Below are positions 45,311 through 54,514 of a stretch of DNA of 64,000 bases, piece after piece. The stretch spans positions 48,861-112,860 of the forward strand of contig JAKFWF010000014.1 of NCBI GenBank assembly GCA_021730785.1, in the 5' to 3' direction. The notes under the pieces are model-generated. The model saw nothing but the letters and a program-made list of their open reading frames with translations, had not been told where the DNA came from and made no database searches. Numbering within the stretch: the stretch's first letter is position 1; each line of letters opens with the position of its first letter. Position numbers and translations under genes: made by a program. Origin of the DNA: Hyphomicrobiaceae bacterium. GTDB lineage: Bacteria; Pseudomonadota; Alphaproteobacteria; Rhizobiales; Hyphomicrobiaceae.

Positions 45311-45616
45311 ATGACCACATTGCAATCCGCCGCGCAGAACCAATTGCGCCAGTTCGTCGAGCAGATCGAGAACCTGGAAGAGCAGAAGAAGGCGCTGTCC
45401 GACGATATCCGGGACAAGTTCCTGGAGGCCAAAGCCGTCGGTTTCGACGTGAAGGCACTGCGCCAGATCGTGCGCCTGCGCAAGAAGTCCCGGGACCAGC
45501 GTCAGGAGGAAGAGGGAATTCTCCAGGTCTATCTGCATGCGCTCGGCATGCTGCTGGACGATGGCCCCACGGCGCCCTCGCACGTCGCCGACGAGATGAT
45601 GGATGCCGCGGAGTAA
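45311..45616 (+). CDS. gapR: DUF2312/GapR-family chromosome-associated protein
   Basis: 101 residues, almost all helical: LRQFVEQIENLEEQKKALSDDIRDKFLEAKAVGFDVKALRQIVRLRKK with RQEEEGILQVYLHALG following, the pattern of the UPF0335/GapR family. In Caulobacter GapR is an essential nucleoid protein that encircles overtwisted AT-rich DNA ahead of replication and transcription. The short C-terminus is acidic. The ATG is chosen because it starts the family domain; it is not linked to tadC (209 bases and a stem-loop between). Confidence 0.85.
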   Translation: MTTLQSAAQNQLRQFVEQIENLEEQKKALSDDIRDKFLEAKAVGFDVKALRQIVRLRKKSRDQRQEEEGILQVYLHALGMLLDDGPTAPSHVADEMMDAAE

Positions 45617-45695
45617 CTGCGCAAACGAATTTGACAGGCGTCGCATCCAGGTGTGTTGATTGGGGTATCCAATCAACAGTCACGGGAGCGACCCT

Positions 45696-46472
45696 ATGGA
45701 TCTCGGCATCAAGGATTTGCGTGTACTCGTCACGGCGGGTGCGGGCGGCATTGGCCTCGAGATAGCCCGCGCCTTCGTCCGCGAAGGGGCAAAGGTATTC
45801 GTGTGCGATGTCGACCGGGAGGCACTGTCGGCGGTCGCGATCTCCGATCCGACGCTAGCCCGCACCGTGTGCGATGTGGCCGACCGCACGGCCGTCGCCC
45901 GCATGTTCGAGGATGCGCTGCGGCACCTCGATGGCATCGATTGTCTCGTCAACAACGCCGGCATTGCAGGGCCGACCGGCCGCGTCGAGGAGATCAATCC
46001 CGAGGACTGGGACCGCTGCCTCACCGTCGACCTGACCGGCCAGTTCAACTGCGCGCGGTTGGCGATCCCGCATCTGCGCAAATCCAACAATGCCAGCATC
46101 ATGAATTTGTCGAGCCAGGCAGGCCGGCACGGTTTCCCCTTGCGCTCGCCCTATGCGGCAGCGAAGTGGGGCGTGGTCGGCTTTACGAAATCGATCGCCA
46201 TGGAACTCGGTCCTGATGGTATCCGCGTCAACGCGCTGCTACCTGGTCTCGTCGCCGGCGACCGCATCCGCCGCGTTATCGAGGCCAAGGCCCAGCAGAA
46301 CGGGCGCTCGTTCAAGGCACAGGAGGAGTTCATGCTGCAGTTCACGTCGCTGCGGGACTACGTGACACCGCAGCAACTGGCCGACATGGTGGTGTTCACG
46401 GCAAGCCCGCGGGGGCGGACGATTTCGGGCCAGGCACTCTCGGTGTGCGGCGATACGAATATGCTGGGCTGA
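45696..46472 (+). CDS. SDR-family oxidoreductase
   Basis: 258-residue short-chain dehydrogenase: VTAGAGGIGLEIARAF cofactor loop, DVDREAL acidic residue after beta-2 that favours NAD, LVNNAGIAG, catalytic Ser in NLSSQAGR, and YAAAK (Tyr, Lys). Substrate unknown; sugar or hydroxy-acid dehydrogenases are the closest in look. GGGAG before the ATG. It converges on glcB with about 120 bases between. Confidence 0.9.
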   Translation: MDLGIKDLRVLVTAGAGGIGLEIARAFVREGAKVFVCDVDREALSAVAISDPTLARTVCDVADRTAVARMFEDALRHLDGIDCLVNNAGIAGPTGRVEEINPEDWDRCLTVDLTGQFNCARLAIPHLRKSNNASIMNLSSQAGRHGFPLRSPYAAAKWGVVGFTKSIAMELGPDGIRVNALLPGLVAGDRIRRVIEAKAQQNGRSFKAQEEFMLQFTSLRDYVTPQQLADMVVFTASPRGRTISGQALSVCGDTNMLG

Positions 46473-46591
46473 GCGAGGGCCGGGCGGTGGTCCACTGGCA
46501 AGTTGGATTGCGCACGACCGAGCGCACAACGCCAACCTCCAGCGCTGCCCCCACAAGGCACCCACCGGTGGACCTCGGTTTGCTCGGCCAA

Positions 46592-48754
46592 TCAGGCCGC
46601 CTGCCGCTTGGCCACCACGCGCCAGGCATGCAGGAGCGGCTCGGTGTAGCCGTTCGGCTCGGTCGTACCCTTGAACACGAGATCGCAGGCAGCCTTGAAC
46701 GCTACGCCGTCGAAGGTCGGCGCCATGGGCCGGTACAGCGGATCGCCGGCATTCTGGGCGTCGACGACCGTGGCCATGCGCTGCATCGTTGCCATCACTT
46801 GCGCTTGCGACGTGATGCCGTGGCGCAGCCAGTTGGCCATGTGCTGGGCGGAAATGCGCAAGGTGGCGCGGTCTTCCATCAGCCCGATGTTGTTGATGTC
46901 GGGCACTTTCGAGCAACCGACACCCTGATCGATCCAGCGCACGACGTAGCCGAGAATGCCTTGCGCGTTGTTGTCGAGCTCTGCCTGCACGTCCTGCGGC
47001 GACCAGGTGTGGCCGCCAGCCAGTGGGATGGTCAGGACACCGTCGAGCGATGCGCGGGCGCGCTGGCTCAAATCGCGCTGGCGCTGCGCCACGTCGACTT
47101 TGTGATAGTGGATCGCATGCAGGGTGGCGGCGGTCGGTGAGGGAACCCAGGCGGTCGATGCGCCGGCCATCGGGTGTGCCGCTTTTTGCTCGAGCATCGC
47201 CGCCATCAGATCGGGCATCGCCCACATGCCTTTGCCGATCTGCGCGTGGCCAGGCAGGCCGCAAGCGATGCCGATGTCGACGTTCCAGTCCTCGTAGGCC
47301 TTGATCCAGGGCTGAGCCCGCATCTCGCCCTTGCGGATCATCGGGCCGGCATGCATGGAGGTGTGGATCTCGTCGCCGGTGCGGTCGAGGAAGCCCGTGT
47401 TGATGAAGAATACGCGCGAACTCGCTGCCCTGATGCACTCCTTCAGATTGACCGTGGTGCGCCGCTCCTCGTCCATGATCCCCATTTTCAAGGTGTTGGG
47501 GCTGAGCCCCAGCGTTGCTTCGATGCGGTCGAACAGCGTGGCCGTGAATGCGATTTCTTCCGGCCCGTGCATCTTCGGCTTGACGATGTAGATCGAGCCG
47601 GTCCGGCTGTTGCGGCGGGCTTTGAGGTCATGCATCGCGACCAGCGCGGTGATGAAGCCGTCGAGAATGCCTTCGGGCACCGGCTGGCCATCGCGGTCGA
47701 GCACACTGTCGCTGGTCATGAGGTGGCCGACGTTGCGGATCAGCATGACCGAGCGTCCCGGCACAACGAGCAGTTTGCCGCCCGGCGCAGTGTAAGTGCG
47801 GTCGCCGTTGAGGCGCCGGGTCATCGATTGGCCGCCCTTCTGGAACGTGTCGGCGAGTGTGCCCTGCATCAGGCCGAGCCAGTTGCGGTAGGCCGCCACT
47901 TTGTCGTCGGCATCGACGGCGGCGATCGAATCTTCCAGATCCATGATTGTCGTCAGCGCGCTTTCGAGGATCACGTCGGCGATGCCGGCGAGGTCGGTGA
48001 TCCCGATCGGGCGCCGGCGATCGATGACCACCTCGGCGTGCAGGCCGTTGTTGCGCAGCAGCAGTGCGGTCGGATTGGCAGCTTCACCCAGGTAGCCGGC
48101 GAAGGTCGCTGGCCGCCGCAGATAAGTCTGCGTGCCAACTTTGGTGGCGGCGAACAGGCGGCCGTCATCGATGCGCAGCGACGTGACATCGGTCCAGCTG
48201 TAGCCATCGAGGGGGGCGATTTCGTCGAGCAGCGCCTTGGCGAAGGCGACCACCTTGGCGCCGCGCAGTGGGTTGAAGGGTCCGCCGCGGGTCGCGCCGC
48301 CGTCCTCTGGAATCGCATCCGTGCCGTAGAGCGCGTCGTACAGCGAGCCCCAGCGGGCATTGGCGGCATTGAGCGCATAGCGCGCGTTCATCACCGGCAC
48401 GACGAGCTGCGGGCCGGCAGTATGGGTGATCTCGACGTCGACGTTGGCGGTGTCGACTTTGAAGTCCGCGCCCTCAGGAACAAGATAACCGATCTGGTTG
48501 AGAAACGCCTTGTAGGCCGCGACATCGAACGGCTTGGCATTGGTCTCGCGGTGCCAGGCATCGATCTGCGCCTGCAAGGCATCGCGCTTGGCCAGCAGCG
48601 CGCGATTCTTCGGCGTCAGCTCGTGGATGGCAGCGTCGAGGCCGGCCCAGAAGGCTGCCGGCGCCACGGCGGTGCCGGGCAACACTTCCCCATTCACGAA
48701 CTCTGCAAGTACCGTGGCGACCTCGAGGCCGCCGATCTTCACGCGCTGCGTCAT
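46592..48754 (-). CDS. glcB: Malate synthase G
   Basis: 720-residue monomeric enzyme: glyoxylate plus acetyl-CoA to malate, for growth on acetate or glycolate. Landmarks are [37 protein letters not shown] with metal ligands, [44 protein letters not shown], and [40 protein letters not shown] near the C-terminus with the Cys loop. No isocitrate lyase in the window. Divergent from the flavin reductase. Confidence 0.97.
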   Translation of the reverse strand: MTQRVKIGGLEVATVLAEFVNGEVLPGTAVAPAAFWAGLDAAIHELTPKNRALLAKRDALQAQIDAWHRETNAKPFDVAAYKAFLNQIGYLVPEGADFKVDTANVDVEITHTAGPQLVVPVMNARYALNAANARWGSLYDALYGTDAIPEDGGATRGGPFNPLRGAKVVAFAKALLDEIAPLDGYSWTDVTSLRIDDGRLFAATKVGTQTYLRRPATFAGYLGEAANPTALLLRNNGLHAEVVIDRRRPIGITDLAGIADVILESALTTIMDLEDSIAAVDADDKVAAYRNWLGLMQGTLADTFQKGGQSMTRRLNGDRTYTAPGGKLLVVPGRSVMLIRNVGHLMTSDSVLDRDGQPVPEGILDGFITALVAMHDLKARRNSRTGSIYIVKPKMHGPEEIAFTATLFDRIEATLGLSPNTLKMGIMDEERRTTVNLKECIRAASSRVFFINTGFLDRTGDEIHTSMHAGPMIRKGEMRAQPWIKAYEDWNVDIGIACGLPGHAQIGKGMWAMPDLMAAMLEQKAAHPMAGASTAWVPSPTAATLHAIHYHKVDVAQRQRDLSQRARASLDGVLTIPLAGGHTWSPQDVQAELDNNAQGILGYVVRWIDQGVGCSKVPDINNIGLMEDRATLRISAQHMANWLRHGITSQAQVMATMQRMATVVDAQNAGDPLYRPMAPTFDGVAFKAACDLVFKGTTEPNGYTEPLLHAWRVVAKRQAA

Positions 48755-48889
48755 TGCGTCGATTTTCCCAGTGTCGATTCATTGCCGATCGGAATCGGCA
48801 AGCGCGCTTAGATAGGCAATGCACGCGTCACTGGCGAGGACGTTTGTGCAACTATGTCAATGGCACAACAGCCGGGAGACCCGCCACGC

Positions 48890-49552
48890 ATGCACTACGA
48901 TCCGCGCCATGATGTCTGCCCGTTGCCCTATGACCCGTTCAAGAGCTGCACTGTCCCGCGGCCGATCGGCTGGCTGTCGACGATTTCGAAGGACGGCCGC
49001 GCCAACCTCGCGCCGTTTAGCCAGTGGCAGAACATCACGTTCGATCCGCCGATCGTGATGTTTGCCGCCAACCAGCACGTCGACGGGCGCCGCAAGGATA
49101 CCGTCGTCAACGCGGAAGAAACCGGCTTTTTCGTGTGGAACATGGCGACCTACGCGCTGCGCGAGGCGGTCAATCAATCGGCGCGCGACGTGGCGTATGG
49201 CGTCGACGAATTCGAACTGGCCTGCGTCACCAAGGCAGCCTGCATCGATGCGCCCGGCCCACGGGTCGCGGAAAGCCCGTGCCATTTCGAGTGCCGGTAT
49301 CTGTCGACCCAGCGGTTTGCCGGTCGCTCCACGGTCGGCACCGTCGATGTCGTTTTCGGCGAGGTCGTGCGCATTCACATCAGCGCCGATGTGGTCGGCG
49401 CCGACGGTAAGCTCGACATCGCCAAGATCGAGCCGATCGCGCGGATGGGCTATTACGATTATGCGGTGGTGCGCGAAACTTTCCAGATGCGCATCCCCGG
49501 CGTCTCGGACGCGGTGCTGGCCGGGCTCGAAGGGCGGCCGAACAGGCCGTGA
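48890..49552 (+). CDS. Flavin reductase-like (FMN-binding split-barrel) protein
   Basis: 220 residues: PFKSCTVPRPIGWLSTISKDGRANLAPFSQWQNITFDPPIVMF is the FMN-binding split-barrel core, with KDTVVNAEETGFFVWNMAT after it. The family reduces flavin for two-component monooxygenases or acts directly. The N-terminus MHYDPRHDVCPLPYDP agrees with relatives; ATG 48890 follows GGGAGA, while the ATG at 48854 has no ribosome site. Confidence 0.86.
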   Translation: MHYDPRHDVCPLPYDPFKSCTVPRPIGWLSTISKDGRANLAPFSQWQNITFDPPIVMFAANQHVDGRRKDTVVNAEETGFFVWNMATYALREAVNQSARDVAYGVDEFELACVTKAACIDAPGPRVAESPCHFECRYLSTQRFAGRSTVGTVDVVFGEVVRIHISADVVGADGKLDIAKIEPIARMGYYDYAVVRETFQMRIPGVSDAVLAGLEGRPNRP

Positions 49553-49558
49553 AAGCTG

Positions 49559-50026
49559 TCAGCTGCGGCCCGCCATCAGCCCATACACAAGGCCGAGCGT
49601 CAGGCCAAAGCCGCTCAGGATCAGCGCGGTTGCCAGCATGCGCAGGGGATCAAAGCCACCAAAAAAGAAGTTGTTGGGCATCTTGAGGATCACGCCCTTG
49701 ACCAGCGGCACCAGGATCCAGTTGCTGAGAACGGCGATCAGCCAGCCGAAGATCAAACCGCGCAGCCACAGGGTGCCGCCCGGCAGCTTAGGCCAAATGG
49801 TGGCAAACAGTACGCCCCACAGTCCGCCCCAGAACACGCTGTTGACGATCTGCGGCACGCCGTAGGGTGCCACGGGGCGCATCGACCAGGCCTGGGCGTT
49901 CGGCAGGACCTTGTACAAGGCCAGGAGGTGGATGATCGATTGGTGTACCGTCACGACGGCGATCGCTGCCGCAATGAAGCCTAGCAGCAGCGACAAGGGA
50001 CGTGCTGTGGTCGAGGCGGAGGCCAT
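49559..50026 (-). CDS. Predicted integral membrane protein, unknown function
   Basis: 155 residues with four clear hydrophobic segments (SLLLGFIAAAIAVVTV; IVNSVFWGGLWGVLFATIW; LIFGWLIAVLSNWILVPLV; LILSGFGLTLGLVYGLM). Conserved-looking small residues and a WGGLWG turn. No family recognised. AAGGACG precedes the ATG. Convergent with the flavin reductase (6 bases). Confidence 0.72.
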   Translation of the reverse strand: MASASTTARPLSLLLGFIAAAIAVVTVHQSIIHLLALYKVLPNAQAWSMRPVAPYGVPQIVNSVFWGGLWGVLFATIWPKLPGGTLWLRGLIFGWLIAVLSNWILVPLVKGVILKMPNNFFFGGFDPLRMLATALILSGFGLTLGLVYGLMAGRS

Positions 50027-50354
50027 GCGTCGGTCGTCCTTACTATGCCATGCCGTGGCAAACGAAGCGCAGGTGTTTATCGCAGCGCAACGAGAGTTCA
50101 GCCACGGTTGCCCCCAGTCGAGCAAGGTACTTCAACAAAGAGCCACGACCAAAGTCGAAGGGATTGCGCCGTTCGCGTCAACATTTTGTTGTTTTTCTGT
50201 TGCTGTTCGGCCTCGGGTGCCCCATACTTACACTGTCGAATTACCTGGGTGCACTCTACGGCAAGGCTCTACCGGCCACCTGGACCGTCCTACGCGTGAT
50301 TTGATGGCCCACGACAATTCGGCGTGGGCCGGCGGTAATACCAGAGGACTGAAG
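50027..50354. other. cspA upstream region and leader
   Basis: 328 bases between divergent genes. It contains the likely cspA promoter and an untranslated leader of about 115-120 bases, T-rich at 50180-50200. Small overlapping frames here do not look coding. Confidence 0.5.
50200..50228 (+). promoter_or_regulatory. Likely cspA promoter
   Basis: TTGCTG (50200-50205), 17 bases, CATACT (50223-50228). The start would leave a leader of roughly 120 bases before the ATG, as is typical for cold-shock genes whose leader acts as a temperature-dependent RNA. Confidence 0.4.
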
Positions 50355-50561
50355 ATGGCGACTGGCACTGTGAAGTGGTTCAACGGACAAAAAGGTTACG
50401 GTTTCATTCAACCAGACGAGGGTGGGGCAGACGTTTTCGTTCACATCTCGGCAGTTGAACGGGCCAACATGACGGGCCTGCGCGAAGGTCAGAAGTTGTC
50501 ATACGATCTTGAGCGCGGCCGCAACGGCAAGTCGTCGGCCGTTAATCTGCGCGCGCTCTGA
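50355..50561 (+). CDS. Cold-shock protein, CspA family
   Basis: 68-residue single CSD (OB fold) protein: GTVKWFNGQKGYGFIQPDEGG holds RNP1 (KGYGFI) and DVFVHISAVERANM holds RNP2 (VFVHIS). It binds single-stranded RNA/DNA and melts structure in mRNA. A long leader precedes it; a hairpin terminator follows. Separate from infA. Confidence 0.96.
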   Translation: MATGTVKWFNGQKGYGFIQPDEGGADVFVHISAVERANMTGLREGQKLSYDLERGRNGKSSAVNLRAL

Positions 50562-50596
50562 TCGAAGTCGATCGCGAATCGTCCCGATAAATCGGT

Positions 50597-50621
50597 GCGG
50601 GCAGGCTTGACGTCTGCCCGC
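50597..50621 (+). terminator. Hairpin after cspA
   Basis: Perfect 8-base stem GCGGGCAG/CTGCCCGC with a 9-base loop, 35 bases after the cspA stop. The T-run is weak (TTC), so efficiency is uncertain. Confidence 0.6.
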
Positions 50622-50662
50622 TTCAGGCGTTGTTGCTGGGATCTGAACCCCAGGGAGATCGA

Positions 50663-50941
50663 ATGGCCAAGGAAGAAGAGCTCGAGTTCGAAGGCGTCGT
50701 CAGCGAAGTCCTGCCCGACGCACGCTGCCGGGTGAAACTCGACAATGGACACGAAGTGACGGCCTACACGTCCGGCCGCATGAAAAAGAATCGCATTCGC
50801 ATCCTGGCCGGCGACAAGGTCACGGTCGCCATGACGCCCTATGACCTAACGAAGGGCCGCATCAACTTCCGCCACAAGGATGTGCGCTCGGGTCCGCCGC
50901 CCTCTGCCAGCTCACGCCCGCCGCAGAAGCGCTTCCGCTGA
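50663..50941 (+). CDS. infA: Translation initiation factor IF-1 (C-terminally extended)
   Basis: 92 residues. The OB-fold core [63 protein letters not shown] is that of IF-1, which sits in the 30S A site during initiation. A tail [18 protein letters not shown] of about 18 residues, Pro/Arg-rich, goes beyond the usual 72. GGGAGA before the ATG. In this class infA usually follows UPF0262 and the phosphatase; here it is about 38 kb away, so either the group is split or this is a second copy. Confidence 0.92.
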   Translation: MAKEEELEFEGVVSEVLPDARCRVKLDNGHEVTAYTSGRMKKNRIRILAGDKVTVAMTPYDLTKGRINFRHKDVRSGPPPSASSRPPQKRFR

Positions 50942-50971
50942 TCTGCGTGCCAAGTGATCGTGATCATGCAG

Positions 50972-51214
50972 TCACTCGGCCACGGACTGTCCGAGTTTGC
51001 GTGGTGCATGCGGAACGTCGCCGGCTGCCACCGCGCGCACCGCATCCGTCGGCAGCGTGACGATCGCGATGGTCTCGCCACTGAGGCTCACGACTTCGAT
51101 CTCAAGGGCTCGGCCGATGGAGTAGACGTGCACGATGGAGCCCGTGTCGCCGACAATCAGTTGGGCCTCGGGAACGTCTTTCGTCAGCACGACCGTGTCG
51201 AGTTCTTGCAACAT
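50972..51214 (-). CDS. DUF4926-family protein
   Basis: 80 residues: LDTVVLTKDVPEAQLIVGDTGSIVHVYSIGRALEIEVVSLSGETIAIVTLPTDAVRAV read as a small beta-barrel with the pattern of DUF4926. The family is found in plasmid/toxin-like and stand-alone settings; role unknown. It is followed by nothing of its kind; the gene starts 15 bases after the MBL gene stops, so they are probably in one transcript. Confidence 0.8.
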   Translation of the reverse strand: MLQELDTVVLTKDVPEAQLIVGDTGSIVHVYSIGRALEIEVVSLSGETIAIVTLPTDAVRAVAAGDVPHAPRKLGQSVAE

Positions 51215-51229
51215 GGAACGCTCCCGTCA

Positions 51230-52057
51230 CTACCGCCCCGGCAGCACCAGGATCTTCTGCTTCGCCGGCAGGGTGGCGCGGCTGACGACGATCGTTGGCA
51301 GCAAACTCTCCTCGATCTCGAAGCTGCCGCGCACGCGGGCCATGAACCGCTCGAGCGTGAAGCTCGAAAAGTAGTGCATGGGGATCATCAGCGGCGCCTT
51401 GATCGCCTGCAGCACTTCCACCATGCCGTCGAGGTCCATCGTGTAGCTGCCGTCGACCGGCACCATGACGACGTCCATCTGTCCGAGCTGGGCCAGCTGC
51501 TGCACGGTGAGCGTGTGATGCAGGTGGCCAAGGTGGGCGATGCACAGCCCTGCGATCTCGAACACGAAGATCGAGTTGCCGTAGACGTTGGTGCCGCCCT
51601 GCCAGTCGCGGGTGTTGGTCGGAATGTTGCGCACGCGCACGTCGCGCAAGCTGACGTCGTGTTGGGCGGCACCGCCGTCGGGGTTCCAGCCGCGCAGGAT
51701 GTGTGTGATGCCGGGCGCGGGGTTGTTCGAATAGTGCGTATCATGCGCCCGGTTCATGGTGACAATGTCGGGTACCGCCTGGGGCCGGTAGTAGTCGTTG
51801 TAGTCGGTCGCGATCCGCACGCCCTTGGCGCTCTCGACGACGAAGGTCGAGTGGCCGAGGAAGGTGAGGCGCACTTCGGTGACGCTAAGGTCGGCGGGGA
51901 TGAACTTCGCCGGCTGGATGCGGGGGCCGGGGTTCGGCGCTTGCGCAAACGCGAGGCACCGGTCCGGGGCAGGCACAGCGGCAGTCTGAGCCCGCGACGG
52001 GGCGCCCCAGACGACCATCAGCACTGCCGATAGATAAGCCAACGCACGACGCGACAA
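51230..52057 (-). CDS. Exported MBL-fold hydrolase (UlaG-like)
   Basis: 275 residues with a signal peptide (MSRRALAYLSAVLMVVWGAPSRA). The MBL fold is of the UlaG/beta-lactamase-domain kind: LTFLGHSTFVVES, TDYNDYYRP, MNRAHDTHYSN (in place of the usual HxHxDH), IAHLGHLHHTL and VPVDGSYTMDLDG. The degenerate first motif makes hydrolase activity less certain. TTG start with a very strong AGGAGG ribosome site. Confidence 0.8.
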   Translation of the reverse strand: MSRRALAYLSAVLMVVWGAPSRAQTAAVPAPDRCLAFAQAPNPGPRIQPAKFIPADLSVTEVRLTFLGHSTFVVESAKGVRIATDYNDYYRPQAVPDIVTMNRAHDTHYSNNPAPGITHILRGWNPDGGAAQHDVSLRDVRVRNIPTNTRDWQGGTNVYGNSIFVFEIAGLCIAHLGHLHHTLTVQQLAQLGQMDVVMVPVDGSYTMDLDGMVEVLQAIKAPLMIPMHYFSSFTLERFMARVRGSFEIEESLLPTIVVSRATLPAKQKILVLPGR

Positions 52058-52402
52058 TCAAACCTCCTGCGGACTGAAGGTGGAGCCGGCTGCGAGTTTA
52101 GGTCAGGAAGGCCGTGTTCGCCAACTGGTGGGATGCCCGCGAAAAAAGGAAGGGGGTTCGGGGGAACCTTTCCCCCGAGCGGGTTTGGGCGGTAGCCCAA
52201 TTGCGCAGCAAGCTGGTGCCGGCTTCCATGGTGGGCGACCGTTTCCCGAGGGGGAGTCGCTTTCGACAATCCAACGCCGTGTCGGGGGGCGCAGCCAAAA
52301 TGCGCCGGGGCAGGCAGATCGCACAACAGCGGACGCGGAACCTTTAGTTGCCGCCGACAGGCCCGGAATACCCGGCAGCTGGCATTAGGTCTGCACGGGA
52401 CG
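52058..52402. other. Intergenic region with several small inverted repeats
   Basis: 345 bases between two minus-strand genes. It holds GGTTC-N4-GAACC at 52155-52168 and a perfect TTGGGC-GGTA-GCCCAA hairpin at 52185-52200, near G/C-rich runs. No gene recognised. The MBL promoter must lie here. Confidence 0.5.
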
Positions 52403-54238
52403 TCAGTTCCCAGCCAATCCGGAGAAGAGATCAAAGAACGAGCCGCCGCTGGACGCGGGGCGCGGCTTGACCGGGCGGCGCACTTCGCGTTCCGCCCGGA
52501 CCGCGGGATCGCTCTGCGCGATCACCTTGATCGGTCGGCCGTCGAGGGCTGAGGCCACGCGGTTGTCGTGGCCATAGAGATCGGCAAATGTGTGCAGTTG
52601 GCCTTCATCGTCGACGATCGCCGTGAAGTAGCTCACGTGCACCGGGATCTGCTTTGCCAGGGTCACCTCTTGCGTCGCGTTGGCAGAAATGGCGCTGCCG
52701 ACCTGGGCCGAACTCCAGCCCCGGTCTTCCGCCAGCAGGACTTCGGCCAGCCGCCGCGGGTTCTGCACGCGCATGCAGCCGTGGCTGAAGGCCTTCTCGG
52801 TGCGGGAAAACAAGCCGCGGTCGGGCGTGTCGTGCATGTAGACGTCATGCTTGTTGGGGAAGCGGAACTTCACGACGCCGAGCACATTGGAGGCGCTCGC
52901 CGGCTGCGTGAACTGGAAGTTACGAACGTCCACGGTCTGCCAGTTCACCGAATTCGGGTCCACTTGCCGGCCGTTCTGACTGACAATCAAGTTGTAGCGT
53001 CGCAGGACGGCTGGCTGTTCGGTGCTGCCGCCACCCCAGAAACTTGAACTGTTATTGCTGCTGCTGCGGCGTAGCGCAGGGGCGATCTCGTTCACCTTGA
53101 TGCCGTCCGGCACGCCCCAGGTCGGATGGAAGATCACATACTTCATGTCGGCGGAGAACTGCGGCGTCGGCGTCGACGGCTTGCCGACGATGATCGTTTC
53201 GGAATGCACGAGCGCGCCATCCTTCAGCACCCGCATGCGGTATTCGGGGATGTTGTTCCACACGTGGAAGCTGCCGAGGTTCTCGGGCAGCCAGCGCCAG
53301 CGCTCCATGTTGACGAGCAGGCGCTGGGTCTGGTCGGCGATCGAGCGCGTGGGCTTCACGCCGCTGTTGAGGGCTGCCCGCGTCGCGGGATTGAGCGTGC
53401 CGTCGGCATCGAGCCCCTTCGACTGCTGGAAGGCGCGCAGTGCCGCTTGCAGCGGCGCGTCGATGCGGTCAGATGCACCTTCGGCGTCGGGGAAGGCGAG
53501 GCGCTGGCGCAGCACGACCACATGCGGGTGGCTCTGGCCCAGTTTGAGCCGCGGCCCAGCCGGCAGTTTCACGTGCACGTCGGTCGCGGCAGTCTCTGCG
53601 GCGTCCACCTGCGGTTTGCGCAAGCTCAGCAGCGCCTGGCGCAACTTCTCGAACTGGGGATGCTGGGGATGCAGGCTGCGCAGATAGGCTGCTGCGTCGG
53701 CGGAAGCTGCAATCGCGCTAATGACCGACTGCGGATCGAGCAGCGGTGGTTTCTGGTCGAAGCTACGGCCGAGGGCGGCCACGTCGATCCGTCCGCCGCG
53801 GGCATGGCGGGCATACTTGAGAACGGCAAGCCCCATGCGCACTTCGATTGCCGCGAGTGCGTCGGGCGTCGTGGCGGCGGTATCGGCATCGGGCGTGTCG
53901 AAGCTCGACGGGGTGAGGCCCCAGTCGGCGCTGGCGCGCAGCTCCGCGATCACTGCCGGGGTTTGGGGGGCAAGCCCGGTATCCGTGACCCAGATCGGCG
54001 TGCGGCCAGCCGCCGCATAGTGGGCGGCGAGGCCGGCGCGATCCACCTCATCGACGGTGCGGCGCGAGGGCGTCCCAAGCTGCTGGCGGACGAGACCGAT
54101 GATCGGCGAAATCGGCACCGCGGTCGTTGCAGAGACCAGTAGCGCAGCCGTGGGTTCCGTCGGCCCGTTGGCCAGCACTGGCGAGGTGATCGTTGCCGTG
54201 CACAGGCACGCAATAAACTGACTGCGCAGGGCTCGCAT
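52403..54238 (-). CDS. L,D-transpeptidase (YkuD; YcbB/LdtD-like)
   Basis: 611 residues. A signal peptide (SQFIACLCTATITSPVLA) is followed by a scaffold domain, a peptidoglycan-binding segment (LGQSHPHVVVLRQRL, LQAALRAFQQSKGLDADGTLNPATRAAL at about 225-280) and the YkuD catalytic domain with YVIFHPTWGVPDGIK, VYMHDTPDRGLF and FSHGCMRVQNP; the nucleophile is C488. It makes 3-3 cross-links in the cell wall and can confer beta-lactam tolerance. Periplasmic, large form as in E. coli LdtD. Divergent from the MFS gene. Confidence 0.93.
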   Translation of the reverse strand: MRALRSQFIACLCTATITSPVLANGPTEPTAALLVSATTAVPISPIIGLVRQQLGTPSRRTVDEVDRAGLAAHYAAAGRTPIWVTDTGLAPQTPAVIAELRASADWGLTPSSFDTPDADTAATTPDALAAIEVRMGLAVLKYARHARGGRIDVAALGRSFDQKPPLLDPQSVISAIAASADAAAYLRSLHPQHPQFEKLRQALLSLRKPQVDAAETAATDVHVKLPAGPRLKLGQSHPHVVVLRQRLAFPDAEGASDRIDAPLQAALRAFQQSKGLDADGTLNPATRAALNSGVKPTRSIADQTQRLLVNMERWRWLPENLGSFHVWNNIPEYRMRVLKDGALVHSETIIVGKPSTPTPQFSADMKYVIFHPTWGVPDGIKVNEIAPALRRSSSNNSSSFWGGGSTEQPAVLRRYNLIVSQNGRQVDPNSVNWQTVDVRNFQFTQPASASNVLGVVKFRFPNKHDVYMHDTPDRGLFSRTEKAFSHGCMRVQNPRRLAEVLLAEDRGWSSAQVGSAISANATQEVTLAKQIPVHVSYFTAIVDDEGQLHTFADLYGHDNRVASALDGRPIKVIAQSDPAVRAEREVRRPVKPRPASSGGSFFDLFSGLAGN

Positions 54239-54514
54239 GGTAAGAAATCCTGACTACGGTGGCGAACGCGTCTTCTCCGGGCACCTTATAGCGCCACCCG
54301 GCATCGTGAAAAGCCCGCGGCTGCTGCATCTGCGCGCCAAATGCCGAGTGTTGCCATTGGGTGCCGGTGAGGTCTGGCATTACTGCGGCGGCGCGGGGCA
54401 GGCAGCGTTCGAAAGCAAATGCATTTTCCTGCAACGGAGCTGTGTGGAAATAGTATTTCGTGCACGGCAGGTTATCCTGTAGGTCCATGCTGCTGCCTCT
54501 CGGGATCATTGCTC

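Noticed and set aside
47174..48811. 545-codon open frame antisense to malate synthase
   Set aside because: Shadow of glcB; no family resemblance, and glcB is unmistakable.
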